NCBI GenBank assembly: GCA_907164885.2
Contig: OU015498.1
Location: 123,399,727 to 123,463,726 of the forward strand
Length of the DNA: 64,000 bases
From: Dolomedes plantarius
Taxonomy: Eukaryota; Arthropoda; Arachnida; Araneae; Dolomedidae
Direction: 5' to 3'
In this document: piece after piece, positions 32,387 to 44,618 of the stretch
How positions within the stretch are numbered: position 1 is the stretch's first letter
Layout: each line of letters starts with the position of its first letter
Made by a program: the position numbers and the translations under genes
The notes under the pieces: model-generated
The model's database searches: none
What the model was told of the DNA's origin: nothing
The model's input: only the letters and a program-made list of their open reading frames with translations

Positions 32387-33072
32387 CAGAGGCTGTTCAC
32401 ACATTTTTTAGACGATGTATATTGTATTCACAAAACTAAATTACATAAAATTCTTGTGCTTTAAATGTTCTATTTGACATTCCTTATTCTGAACTATCTT
32501 TCGACACCGCAATTTCCAGGATAATAATGTCTTTTGAAGTATCAGAAGAGGTATTCTATCCCATTCCTCCTGAACAGCTTTCCAGAGTCCTGTAAGGGTT
32601 TTGGGACGACGTTTGGATAATGCAGATTTTAAAAGTCCGAAAGCACAAAAATCCATAGGTGATACATCGGGAGATTTAGTAGGGATATCAGTGAAGGGTA
32701 TGGCCTTGATACCAGTTTTTTGTTCCATTTCTTTTAGGAAATTTACAGTGGATTTTGATGTGTGACTGCTAGCTTTGTCCTGATGGAGTCTCACAGATTG
32801 ATGGCACTGTGGGTAAAGCGATGGTATTTCATTCAGAAAAATTGGCGATAAAATATGTTCCTGATAGTATTTGGAGTTAATCTTGACATTTTTTTCTACT
32901 CTCTTTATTTTTAACTTGCCATTATAAGAAAAACCAGCAACAAAACTTTCAAGCCGCAGACGATAATTTTGACTTTTAAAAACATAGTACAATTACAATT
33001 ATTTCTTTTGCAGCAAGCGATTTTTTATCACCTCTTACCAAAATCGTCTAAAAAATGTGCGAACAGCCTCTG
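32387..33072 (-). mobile_element. Deleted Tc1/mariner-type (DD41D) transposon
   Basis: TIRs CAGAGGCTGTTCACACATTT and reverse complement CAGAGGCTGTTCGCACATTT continue to TTAGACGAT; TA on both sides (32385-32386, 33073-33074). Minus-strand transposase keeps only its C-terminal half. Confidence 0.9.
32441..32992 (-). pseudogene. DD41D-type transposase, C-terminal half
   Basis: An uninterrupted 183-codon frame includes SKYYQEHILSPIF, LHQDKASSHTS (second catalytic Asp), SPDVSPMDFCAFGLLK (third Asp, 41 residues on) and a C-terminal WKLRCRKIVQ. These fit the IS630/Tc1/mariner catalytic domain. The first Asp and the DNA-binding domain are missing, and there is no ATG at the open-frame start, consistent with an internal deletion. 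The C-terminal half shows no stop or frameshift, suggesting the deletion copy is young or was mobilised in trans. Confidence 0.88.
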
Positions 33073-33157
33073 TAATTACCTAAGTGTAAAAGAGAATAAA
33101 TCATCTGAAGCTAAAAAATTAAATTAGTTTTTAGAAAAAGAAAATTGGGATCAAAAA

Positions 33158-33890
33158 CAATAAAACGCATTATAACGGATTTAACGACTCTGCTTTCAAC
33201 CCCCTCTGCAAATCAAACAAGAAAATTAGGAGAGACGAAGAAGAAGCCAACTCTATACAAATGAACACACAAAATCCAACTTCGTCCCTCATCCCAAACT
33301 AAAACGCCTAATTAAGCTAAACGCTTATGTCAAATTTTCACTTTCCTACCAATGATAGGGTGGATAAATTCACCTGACGTAGCAAACAATATTGAAAATA
33401 AAAAGCATTAAAATTCATTATGACGGATCTGGCGGACTTTTGCTTTCATCCTTTCTAGCTGTCAAGAAATAAAAAGAGGAGAGATGGGGGAAGCAATATA
33501 AGTTCAACAGCAAACAAACAACTGCAGTTCGGATGCGTGATATTCCCCCAACCCAAATGAAAATGCTTAATTAAAATAAACGCTAAGGTCAAACGTTCAG
33601 CTTTCTACAAACACGGGTGGAAAAAAAATTCATCTAACGTCGAAAACAAAACTGAAATGAAAACAAAAATTATTATTATTATTATGGTCTTGACAATCTT
33701 TTGCTTTTTATCCTTTCAGTAACCCAAGAAAGACACGAGTTGAGGAAGCAATCTGCGTTCAACAATAAACAAACAACTGTGCCTCATATTCCACCATCCC
33801 AAATGAAAATGCTAAAATACACTTATCTCTAATGTATACAACTTTTGCTTTCTGTGAGTGCTTGGGCGGATGACTGACGTCTGAAACAAA
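33158..33890. repeat. Three diverged tandem units of ~245 bp
   Basis: Units begin near 33158, 33399 and 33658. Shared landmarks in order: GCATTA..AT.A.GG.T, TTTGCTTTCATCCTTTC, AAACAAACAACTG, CCAAATGAAAATGC, TCACCTGACGT/TCATCTAACGT. Unit 3 is the most diverged at its end. Confidence 0.75.
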
Positions 33891-34891
33891 AGCCTCTAAA
33901 AGAGGGAAATTAGGACCGTAACTACCCCTGCAATATTTTTAGAGGCTAATGTGTAGTGTCGACACACCACTTTCACCCGGATTTGAAGCTAATAATAGAT
34001 GCAGGCCGGAAGATGAGCTGCTATGCTGTCTATCAGGAAGTCTCAAGACAGCTTTACCTCTAGGGGATAGTCACTTTTGATGGCAGTTAGGATTTAAAGG
34101 GATTTCGAATCGGTGTGAAAGGTAATTTAAGGTGGGCATTTATAAGGGGTGTTTCAGTTGTCGTATGGTCTAGATAAAGAATACTGCAATAAACGATATA
34201 GTGTAAAGTAAAAGGGATTTATTTTCACCTATAATGTGTGTAAAATGGTAATGTTTATATCCGTTATTTGTTTGAATCGTTTCTCATTTGTTCCTATTTA
34301 GATCGAGAACATGAACTGCGACCCAGTTCCTATTAGAAACAAGTCATTATCTGCAGTTTCCGATAAGCTATTATATATTATCTTTTTTTAGATGCTTGCA
34401 CTTTTTAAAATTTCAACGTGAGAGTGCTTGAGCGCACTAATCTTAACTGAGCTTTTAAGTTGACTTAGGAACTGGAACGAATTTTTTTCTAAGACATATT
34501 CATATAGGTATTTAGAAGTTTAGTGGATAGAAAACACTTTTTCTTAAGTATACAATATTGTAAGTTCGTTTGCCAGAAAAAAAGGGATCAAGTTCCATAC
34601 ATAGAAGCCAAAGATGACTTAACAAACTTTTGAGAAAATTATTAACGTTATGCAATATATTTTTTCGGAGAAAAGGAAAGCAAATTTAAGCAATGATTAC
34701 CAGTTAAAATAGAATTAAGAATAAGAAACAATTTTAAACTATAATAATTTATAATTGTTGACAAACACAGTAAAAATGAGTATGATTGTTGGATTAACAT
34801 AAAATACTTAAATTAATCGCAAAATCAAAATGTTCGCAAATTTTGTTAATCAGCTAATAACCATGTTTGTATTAAACATCGAGGGAGAGTG
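33891..34891. other. Unassigned DNA
   Basis: Nothing recognised. Confidence 0.4.
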
Positions 34892-35155
34892 CAGGTTCCG
34901 GGGCCAGGTCAGCAATCTTGGAATTTTTGGCGCCGATTATACGGTGTTTCGTGTAATGGAAAATTATTCTTCCCAACGTATTTGACCAGTATTTTAAAGC
35001 GTTTTGAAAGCTTTACTTTGAAATTCTTTACATTATTAACATTGTATAATTATTTGTTTACTTCTAAACTTATTTTCAAAAGCAAGTAATAATAAAACCA
35101 GAGTATAAAAACAACAGCATGGGATATTGTTTACATTGTTGTATTTCGGTATGTT

Positions 35156-35448
35156 TTTTTGGCTAATGTCCCTGGGGGATGATGACAATTCACCCCAGTC
35201 CGGTGTACATATGAATACAAGGAAATAGAAGCAGACAAATCACACTAAAATTTTAGCTAAATCACAGAAGAATTTTTAATAACAAATGATGACACCGGCG
35301 ATGGACGATGGGTTGCATCTCCCCTTACTAGACGGGGCAGGCGGAAGACTGACCGGTTCCCCAGAATACAACCAAGTCTTATGCGGGAATCAAACCCGCG
35401 CCCCCGGCGTAGCAGGTTGATGCCTTAACCACTTGGCCACTCGGAGAC
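35156..35448 (-). mobile_element. Full-length tRNA-derived SINE with 12-bp TSD
   Basis: ATTTCGGTATGT flanks it exactly (35144-35155, 35449-35460). On the minus strand the head has A box TGGCCAAGTGG and B box GGTTTGATTCC in a tRNA-like fold (leucine/serine-type start GTCTCCGAGTGGCC), a ~200-bp body and a short A tail (35161-35156). LINE-dependent mobilisation is expected. Confidence 0.88.
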
Positions 35449-35466
35449 ATTTCGGTATGTATTTAA

Positions 35467-36218
35467 GGTGACTGCCTACGTTGAAAATGTCATTTTTTAA
35501 CTATTTTGGTCAATTTTATTTTCCGCAAGAATCGTGTAATTCAATCTTTTCTTTTTTCAAAACCGTTTTGATTTTCACTCTACATCAATTAGAAGCAGAG
35601 TTATAGCTATTTTAAAAAACATCGTCTTCTACAAAATTGAAGTGACAACCAACTTTAAATACGTTTTTCTCAGAATTATGTTTTTTAGCACAAATCTCTA
35701 CCGTTATCATGATATCTCACATAATAATTTGATAAAATTTTCATATCAATATAATTTGATAAAATTTTCAGGAAATGTTTTAGATGCTATTGTTAATGAA
35801 ATGACGTACAATGATTGATGTATAATAAATAGTTTTTTATTTGGGGATGTTTTTATAAGGAAAAGAATGACGAATCGGGGAAAATTTTCATATTGTAACA
35901 TAAAATTGTCTGTATTCTTTTTGCATTTTAAAATTTCTCTTAGATTGTAGGTCATTTTGAAGATAACTGTCATATGTACCATGTGTGAGAAGGAAATTAA
36001 AATAGTAGCATTAGAATTTTATGCAGAGTGATAGGCGTTTTAGCTAAATTTCATTAAAAATTACTTCAAATTGACCAATTTATAAAAAAGTATGATATTT
36101 ACAGGTAATGTTTTGTTTATTTTTTAAAATTTCTATGTGCTATTTTACCATAAAAGACCAAAAAATCCTTAAAAAAATTGATTTTTTAAAAAATTGACAT
36201 CGAACGTAGGCAGTCACC
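35467..36218 (-). mobile_element. TTAA-target element, copy B
   Basis: Perfect terminal 16-bp inverted repeat GGTGACTGCCTACGTT with TTAA on each side (35463-35466, 36219-36222). 752 bp. Homologous to copy A throughout. A 78-codon frame on the minus strand (35982-35746) matches copy A's frame at most residues with an in-frame one-codon indel. No transposase signature recognised. Confidence 0.85.
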
Positions 36219-36351
36219 TTAAATAAAAATGCCAGCGAATTTACTAGTATGTAATAATTTTAGTCAGAGAAAGAAGACAACAAAACGCACCTAAACATGG
36301 AAAAATGAAAAAGAAACAAATCCAAGATGATGGACCTGGCCCCGGGTCCTG

Positions 36352-38006
36352 TACTTTTCCTAAGATCGATAATGAATCTAGCACGGCTTTCAGAGGCATA
36401 TTTTTCTTTAAAAAGTCCTTTAAAATTTTTTTACCTTTAATTAAAACTATTGATTTCCGGCAAAGCGTACAGTAATGAAAACTCTAGAAACTACACAACA
36501 CAAAAAATGATAATTTAGTTGAATAATGAAACGAGTTGCCTAACAGTCGAAACGAAATAACTGTTAAATAAATACGATTAGTTGAAGAAATAGTAAATAT
36601 CAGCTCCATCGTCTGGAAAAAGAGAAGTTAACAATGACAGAAGAATCCAAATAATAATTTTTTTTATAATTTTTCCCAAACTATTATTAAGATTACAATT
36701 GTAGGGACAGAATAAAATAATTACGTTTAATTGTTTGCGAAATATATGAATCTTAACTATTTCCCATTAACGTGTAAAATATTGTTAATGAATCTGACAT
36801 GACTTTAAGAGGCATATTTTGTTTTAAAAAGGTCTTCTCTGATGTTTTTTTTAATCCTTGAATGAGAAGAATTGGCTCTGTTACATTGTATAATATTGTT
36901 GGGACACAAAAATAGGCAATTTAGAAAAAAAAGTTTAATTGTTGAAAGAGAAAAATACCCTTCCTCATAAATCATGCTCTAAACATAAGTAGTTGTCATG
37001 CTGTTACAATTGGATGCTCTTCATTGACGACAGAGTTAATTTTAAAATCCTGTTTGTTTTACTGATCGTTGAGGTAATATTAAAGGAAGGTCTCTACGCA
37101 TGCTACATCATCTTCCTTTTCTATTTAGGGCATAATTATTTTTAAAACAAAAGTGTTAATTTGTCCCTTGAAATTACTCAAAACAAAACTTAGAAGATTC
37201 TTTTATTTTTATTATTATATCCAAGTCATTAAGGCAAGTCGTTAGTGTTGGTTCTATCAAGGTTAACTTAGCGGTAAAAGAAATTACAACAGAGTCAGTT
37301 ATTCTCTAAATGTGGCAAAGCTTTCAATTTTCATTCCTGCAGTAATCATCTGACCTTGAATCGCACAAGGTGCTTACGCTTTGCTGCTGTCCCACAATAT
37401 CTAAAGATATTTCTTTGTAACAAAATAAATACCTTTAAAATTTCTATTTTTTATCTTGCACCGTATTGTTAAACATAATAATAAACGCACGTGCGAGTTT
37501 CGCAAGTAAAGTCAAAGCATAAATCATATAATATTTAATTTTCAAAAATCTGAAGGGTTTAGAATGATACTCGGATATGACAATTGCACAATAATTTTAA
37601 TGTTGATCATTTGTAAGTTAAACTAACCTTGTGTTCTCTACCTATTTCTTATATTGTGTTACTTTCAATATATTTCAATTTTCCCAGTTGTTTTCGGTTC
37701 AATCATATTCATCAAATCATAGTAAATAAACTTTATAAATATATTTTGAATTTGTCGAAAATTTTTCACTGCGCACTAAAGACTTCTTGACAGAAACTGT
37801 CTGAAGATCAGAGTACATTATTACTACATTTAGGACTATTTATTAATAGTTATGTAAATTGCTTCAGCGTACGGTACTTTCTAGTGGGCTAGAGCTGTTT
37901 TACATACCTTCATACGGTACTCTTCTATTGATTAAGTAGGGGAATAATGTCTAGTGCCTGGTAAAGGATGCTAATAGAAACCTTAGCACGTAGATGGAGG
38001 TCTTAC
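36352..38006. other. Unassigned AT-rich DNA
   Basis: Nothing recognised. Confidence 0.45.
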
Positions 38007-38258
38007 ATGAAGGCCTTATTTGAATAGTGGTCCAACTCCATTCCTGTTCATTTTGAGATACAGAGCCTTAAAGTCTAATGAGCGCTGAAAAATGACTGCT
38101 GAAGTCTGATTTGTAATGCCCTCTGCGGACAGCAGAAATAAGCTGGAGGTGTACCAGTTTAAAAATAAGATAGAAATGACTTGTATAAACATGAAAGTGA
38201 GGCTAACTCCATTTTATTTAAAAGTGGAGTTGGAACACTATTTAAATAAGGCCTTCAT
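38007..38258. mobile_element. MITE with ~34-bp TIRs
   Basis: ATGAAGGCCTTATTTGAATA...CCAACTCC at left is inverted at right with three or so mismatches. About 252 bp; target duplication not resolved. Confidence 0.65.
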
Positions 38259-38353
38259 ATAGTTTCTAAATTGAGTTGTCCATAGATGTATTAAAGGGAA
38301 AGTAACTATTCATTTAAAAAGTAAAATTTGGAATTCTCACGCACAAATAAGTG

Positions 38354-38356
<3 letters not shown>

Positions 38357-38423
<67 letters not shown>
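38357..38423. repeat. (TA)n microsatellite
   Basis: Uninterrupted TA repeats. Confidence 0.95.
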
Positions 38424-38427
<4 letters not shown>

Positions 38428-39512
38428 CTTTTAGAATGACTGGCAACAATAATTTTTTAATTAAAAAATTATTTATGTGTGAAAATTTTAAAAAGAATTA
38501 ACAGTATTTGCAACGAAATGAATTAACCGTATCTGAATTTATCTTCTTTTTTATAATCTGTATGTTTGGAAAAACTTCTTATAATAGATGTACAATCATG
38601 TGATTACTGTTTAGTCTATTGTTTTCCTCTTCAGCAATCAAGTAAACATTTTTTTGTTTAAGAGTACTTTTTTTCTTAACCTTTTACTTATATTATTGTT
38701 AAGGTTGACTGTATACAATCTTATTTCTGTGAGAAAAATGACATCTATATTACTTCATTTCTTTTTTATAAAGAAAGCATATCCTTTGTTCTCTGGATTT
38801 CAAAAACAGTCTTTAATAAAAAGTAACAAGAGACTTATGTATCGATACTTTTAGAACTATGAAATCCTCAACTCGCGATGATTTTCTTGTTTATTTTTTG
38901 GCCTAGAACTGCAATAAAATAAAAGCATAAATCTCTTTCTGTGTTTAGTTACGTAACCCACATTTTTGCGACTGTTTACAAGTTGACAAAACAAACCATC
39001 TTCAAGTAAATCTCGAGATTGAAATTTTTACAGTCCTAAAGTACGTATTTCAAAATACGAGTGAATTAAATGCAAAATCAGATTATCCCAACGTTCCTCC
39101 AGCTTTGAAGCTGAAGTTCTTATTATTTTTCTTAGGAATGGGACCCCAAATTTTAATATGGGTCATCCGCATTGGAATTTTTCCTGTTCATTGTTTGTAT
39201 CTGAATTGGTTCTTCTTATTTGATAACTGATGAAGTGTCAGGTGATTTGCTGCACGCAAAGCTGAAAGAAATTTCAGTTTCAATACGAAAAGATATGAGG
39301 GGTCAAAACTGGAAGCCTTCTAGCATCTTCGATATCTTATACAGTTTCCTTTAAGATAAAATTAAAAATTCTCTATAATTAGAGTTTAGCCAATAATCAA
39401 TAATAATTTTTGAACTATGGACGCTACCTAGAAAAAGCCAATGCTTTTAAATACGAAACTTGTCAAGATAAGAGTTTATCACCTTGCAAATATTCTGATG
39501 ATCTATGTTATA
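38424..39512. other. Unassigned AT-rich DNA
   Basis: Nothing recognised. Confidence 0.45.
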
Positions 39513-39514
39513 TA

Positions 39515-40059
39515 CAGGGTGTCCGGGCTAAAAGTATTCAAAATTTATGACTTATTTTTACGGAACTACCCATTAGAATTTAAAACAATTATTTAAATAG
39601 AAAGAACATCTCGCCAAGTTTTAATATCAATCATAGATTTCAATCATAGTATCATATATTTTGATGTGTGTACCTTTTGTAGCACGACAAACGTCTAAAT
39701 GATAATCTAGTTCTCTCCAAGTGTTTCGTAGCATGTCAGGAGTTATTACACGAATTGTTTGAATGATACGCTTCTTCAAATCATCCACAGTTTCAATTTT
39801 CTGTTTATACACAACGGATTTAATGAATACCCAAGCAAAAAAGTCTAATAACTCCTGATATGCTACGAAACACTTGGAGAGAACTGGATTACCATTAAGA
39901 CGTTAGTCGTGCTACAAAAGGGACACACATCAAAATCTATGATTGATATTAAAACTTGGTGAGATGTTCTTTCTATTTAAATAAAAAAATTTAAATTTTA
40001 ATAAGTAGTTCCGAAAAAATAAGTCATAACTTTTGAATACTTTTAGCCCGGAAACCCTG
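39515..40059. mobile_element. Snap-back mariner MITE, copy 2
   Basis: TIR CAGGGTGTCCGGGCTAAAAG and inverted partner, TA on each side (39513-39514, 40060-40061). As in copy 1, the arms (39515-~39745 and ~39845-40059) are inverted copies of a mariner transposase 3' region. Confidence 0.87.
39627..39812 (-). pseudogene. Mariner transposase C-terminal fragment
   Basis: The open minus-strand frame includes VDDLKKRIIQTIRVITPDML, TWRELDYHLDVCRATKGTHI, typical of the last ~50 residues of mariner-type transposases. There is no start codon and no catalytic part. The same residues are encoded on the plus strand in the right arm near 39850-39945, because the element is palindromic. Confidence 0.75.
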
Positions 40060-40063
40060 TATA

Positions 40064-41692
40064 TCTATATCTATAAAGGAAGAAGTCCTGACTTATATAT
40101 ATATATATACATACACGTATCAACGCCCAGCAAAAACTATTGGAGATACAGATATCAAATTTTAGGAGCTTATTACTTTTGTGCTGAAGGCGTCATTTAA
40201 GAAGCGATTTTTCAAAATTCGACCCCCAAGGGGGGGAGGGGGGCAAAACGTGTTTTTTACATATTCCTTTATATCTCAAAGAAGGATATTTATATCCATA
40301 ACATTCTTGCTTTAAAATGTAAGTAACATGAATACCTAAAAACCAATTTCAGGATTTTTCAAAATTAGGCCCCCAAGGGGGGGAGGGGGAAAAAACGTGT
40401 TTTTACGTGTTTTATCACATTTTCCTTCATATCTCGAAGAAGAAAACAGATATCCATAAGATTCTTGCTTTAAAATGTAAGGAACATAAATACCTAAAAA
40501 CCAATTTCAGGATTTTTCAAAATTCGCCCCCCGAGGGGGGGAGGGGGGCAAAACGTGTTTTTTACATATGCCTTTATATCTCAAAGAAGAAAATCGATAT
40601 CCATAAGATTCTTGCTTTAAAATGTAAGAAACATGAATACCTAAAAACAATTTCAGGATTTTTCAAAATTCGTCTCCCAAGGGGGAGAGTGGGGCTAAAC
40701 GTGTTCTTACGTGTTTTATCTATATATATAAAGAAATCAACACCCAGCAAAAACTATTGGAGATACAGATATCAAATTTTAAGAGCTTATTACTTTTGGG
40801 CTGAAGGCGTCATTTAAGAAGCGATTTTTCAAAAATCCCCCCCCAAGGGGGGGAGGGGGGGCAAAACGTGTTTTTTACATATTCTTTCGTATCTCAAAGA
40901 AGGAAATTGATGTCCATAAGATTCTTACTTTAAAATGTAAGGAACACGAATACCTTAAATCCAATTTCAGGATTTTTTAAAATTTGGGGAGGGGGGGCTT
41001 AACGTGTTTTTCACGTATTCCTTCATATATCAAAGAAAGAAACAGATATCCATAAGATTCTTGCTTTAAAATGTAAGGAATACGAATACCTAAAAACCAA
41101 TTTAAGTATATTTCAAAATTCGGCCCCCAAGGGGGTTAGGGGGGGCTAAACGTGTTTTTACGCGTTTTTTACATATTCCGTCATATCTCAAAGAAGGAAA
41201 CAGATATCCATAAGATTCTTGATTTAAAATGTAAGAAACACGATTAAATGTAACAAACACGATCAATGTCACGATTTTTCGACATTCGCTTTAGATTTTG
41301 AAAAAATTGCTAGAAACAATCCAATAATTTATATTTCCTATATCACCATTTTGAACACCAAATTGGTGGTAGGAGAAAAGAGAGAGATCAACCTTAATTA
41401 AATGAAGTGTGGAAAGGTGTGAGGTAATTCTTTGTTTATGAAACCGGCGATTTTCACAAGGGTTTACGGGGAAGCCCTCAAACTCCTTGAAGGGCCGGGA
41501 TCCAGTGGGTTATCAAAATTGAAAGAAACATTTTAATGTTGACATTAGCATGGGGGGTGGGTTATTATAATATGCTGATGGGATGATGACCAGTGGAGAG
41601 GGGTATAGATTGCCATAAAATACAAATATACATATCATACAAGTAAGCTTTATTAAGGGTTCACCCGTGCAACGCCGGGTATATAAAGCTAG
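40064..41692 (+). mobile_element. Helitron-type element with internal minisatellite
   Basis: Starts TCTATATCTATAAAGG after an A and ends with hairpin CCCGTGCAACGCCGGGT then CTAG before a T (41689-41692/41693), the Helitron end pattern. A second 5'-like start (TCTATATATATAAAG at 40719, followed by the same CCCAGCAAAAACTATTGGAG segment as at 40127) suggests two elements in tandem or a captured 5' end. No Rep/helicase. Confidence 0.78.
40208..41250. repeat. Seven-unit minisatellite inside Helitron
   Basis: Units of about 137-165 bp start near 40208, 40355, 40513, 40662, 40827, 40972 and 41109. Each has TTTTTCAAAATTCG, a C-run/G-run hairpin, AACGTGTTTTT, then ATATCCATAAGATTCTTGC. A 136-codon frame over two units is a by-product of the repeat. 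Confidence 0.88.
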
Positions 41693-44193
41693 TAAATGTA
41701 TAAAAATATTAATGAGTAATACAAAACAATATTATTGCTGTTCTTAACAGAGCAAATATACACCAGAAATAGAAAAATCTAGAATATATTTACATTTTAT
41801 ATTTTTGACTATTAATAAATAGGTTCAAATTTCCTCCCGAGATACGAAACATACGCAATATTTTATGTTTTAAGTACTTAACTACTTCTAATTTTATAAT
41901 TATAAAAAGCTACATAGAAAAAAAATTAGAGGTCTAAACTATGAAACACGACAAGAAAAAAATTATTCCTTTTTTTATTATCTCTTAAATATTTCACTGA
42001 TCAAGTCATGTATACCATAGTATGTGTAGAAATTTTAACGAGCAAAGTAAAACATTTCTATTTTTGTTCTTCAAAATAAAAATATTCACTGTTCATGTAG
42101 ATAAATATTGATATTTATATTCAATATTATTTTACGTTTAATAAATATGCTTGAAAATTTCCCTAAATATCACACTAAAAAAATTCTCATATTTTTAACA
42201 TTATGAATCTCTTCTAGTTTTTGCACCGCACAAAAGGAAGGCCATGAAAAAAAGAATTTAGAAGTTTGAAAGGGGAAATTTTATAGCTCGAAGGAAACTA
42301 TTTCATGTTCTCATCGACTTTATAATATTGCAATGATTCCTCTTAAATTTAATAATATATAATATTTTTAGCATCTTGTACAAAAATTTATATTTCTGTT
42401 CACAAATGCTCAGAGTTAATTATGAAGTTATAGAATAAATTTAACTTGTGGAGATGTGATTCTGTGATGAAATTGACAACAATATAACAGAACAACAATG
42501 TCTCGATTTTGGAGTGTCTTTCCCAAGCTCACTGCCTTGAATATCACTGAACCAAGGTTTTCCATTTAGAGTATTTTTCGCTCTCTCCTTTGTCTTTCAT
42601 AACTCCTCAAATGCTCTACATTCTTTGGAAGAGAGCGAAAGTATTGCATTTTACGGCAGAGCTATTACGGCATTCGTAAAAAATAACGCTCGTAAAGACT
42701 GCAACAACCTTGAACTTAAAAAGAAGTTCAAGGTACTCGGGAAAGCTGAATAGCCTTTTCTGCCTCATCATTGGAAACTAAATTTTTATTTTTGGTTCAC
42801 GGAATGGTTTTACATCATAATAGAAGCTTTTTTGTCCTCTTTCTCACGTTTAGAAACATCAGCGTAGGTATATAACTCGGTATTATCACGAGTACATTAC
42901 AAAAAAATAGCTTTTGTTGCTTGTGAAAATCGGTCAGTAACAGAATACAACCCGGTGTTAGTGCATTTAAAAATTCTTATACCGAATTTGGGGGAGATTT
43001 ATTGCCTAGGACCATGTAACCAACTCGTAATTCATCATACCTTTCGGAAATCAGACAACATTAGATGTTCAGAAGATTAAAATGACTTTGGTTTTTACTT
43101 ATTATTATTCTAAACAGACTGAAGACATTAACAATTTTCCTTTTATTTTATTTGTCTGTAGATGTAAAAAATAAATTTAAGCTTAAATTTGTTATTTTCC
43201 TCTATCTATATGGTTTTAAGATATGTGAAAGTTGAGGAGGAAGATTTCCTGTTTGACAACTATCCATAAATCTCACAAATTGTGACAGATATTTTTAATG
43301 AAGCCAAATTCGAATAGCGTTTGCATTTGGTCAGTATTGTAAGATTATAACTGGTCGGCAACTGGTACATTACACTGCAACTGATTTTTCTAATTAATTT
43401 AAATTTCGTAATTAGAATCGTAAACACCAAGTACATAGTAAGCGATAACTGAAAGAAAAGCAGCTAAACATCATAGGCATCCAAGTTGAAAATCTTACTG
43501 CCATAGATCTTAAATTATTGTATAATATTAGTTTATGAGACAAAAATAATATTTTTATCTTTTTGTCATATGTTACTTGCACTACCTTTTGTAACAATTC
43601 TCAAAAGTCGCTTGATTGAAATCCTTGATTTTATATTTATATAAGGTTTAACCTTTCAATATATCTCTCGTTATTAAAAATTTGTCTGGTAGCATCTCAG
43701 AACTAAATTTCACCTCATCTGAGTCCAAAGGATATTCAGTTTCCTAAAATGTACTAGTTATCATTTATAACAGAAATAACTAATGTAAAAAGAGGTCCAG
43801 CGAATTCTGCAGTCATAGATATAGCCCACTCCATCTCAGTAGAGAGAAACCTCAATTTTTTCATTATTACTTATTCCTCCCATAGAGGTTACGTACTTCT
43901 ACTTTATGTACCTTTTAACCTTACAGCTTCAAATTAGAAATTAGAAATAAAAAAACACTGGATTATTCTCTATGAGGGCTGAAAAGACTGTAATAGTCAG
44001 ACATCACTAAATATTAAAATAAGTTACAATTGTTTTTCCTTCAAGTAGTCAATTATTCATTGTAATATAGGTCTAAGGCTCCTGGATAGGTGCGTCCGAA
44101 ATTATTCCTTAGTAATGTGGTTAGGAGAAGGCTAAGAGATGTCATATTATCACCTGTGAGTTGCTACATGTATTCATCCATCTAACAAATTAA
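41693..44193. other. Unassigned AT-rich DNA
   Basis: No supported feature. A perfect 11-bp inverted repeat (ACCTTGAACTT) sits near 42707-42734. Confidence 0.4.
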
Positions 44194-44614
44194 AGCTGCT
44201 GTGTACTAACATTATTGGATTCGCTCACCTAAATGGTAACCTACGGAGAAAATGTGTCTACTATTTACAGCTCCATAAAGGCTGATAATCCAATAAAAAT
44301 GGTATTTTCAGATAGGCTGAACTTTTTCGCACCTTGCAACAAGATTCATCTCATAAGTTTCGCTCCTCAAAGGAATTTATGAGTGTTTAAAATACACTAT
44401 ACCAGATTTTTTCCACGAATGATTTAAATATTAAAATATCGTTTGTATTTTTTTCAAAACAAAAAATGCTCCAAGGTGTAAAATTTCTTTCTGTATTACG
44501 GAGTACAATCTTTAAAAAAAGATCTTTAAATCCAAGTCGGCATTCCTTGGACAAATGTTCTCTAAAAGTTAACATTGAGGTTAGCGAATCCAATAGGATT
44601 AGTGCATAGCAGCC
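44194..44614. mobile_element. TTAA MITE family 2, copy 1
   Basis: TTAA (44190-44193, 44615-44618) flanks a 421-bp element whose ends AGCTGCTGTGTACTAAC and reverse complement GGCTGCTATGCACTAAT are inverted, followed inward by GGATTCGCTCACCT / GGATTCGCTAACCT. Two homologues lie at 47006 and 62877. Confidence 0.82.
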
Positions 44615-44618
44615 TTAA

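Larger units (their letters stand above)
34892..36351. mobile_element. TIR element hosting two nested insertions
   Basis: CAGGTTCCGGGGCCAGGTC at the left and the reverse complement of the right end, CAGGACCCGGGGCCAGGTCC, plus ATCTTGG a little further in, are inverted. Removing the SINE and TTAA element inside leaves about 0.4 kb. No convincing target duplication (TG left, TA right). Confidence 0.6.

Noticed and set aside
40407..40817. 136-codon frame with repeated KKxDIHKILALKCK segments
   Set aside because: It is read through minisatellite units of the Helitron, which have a period compatible with the frame by chance; frame is lost in other units.
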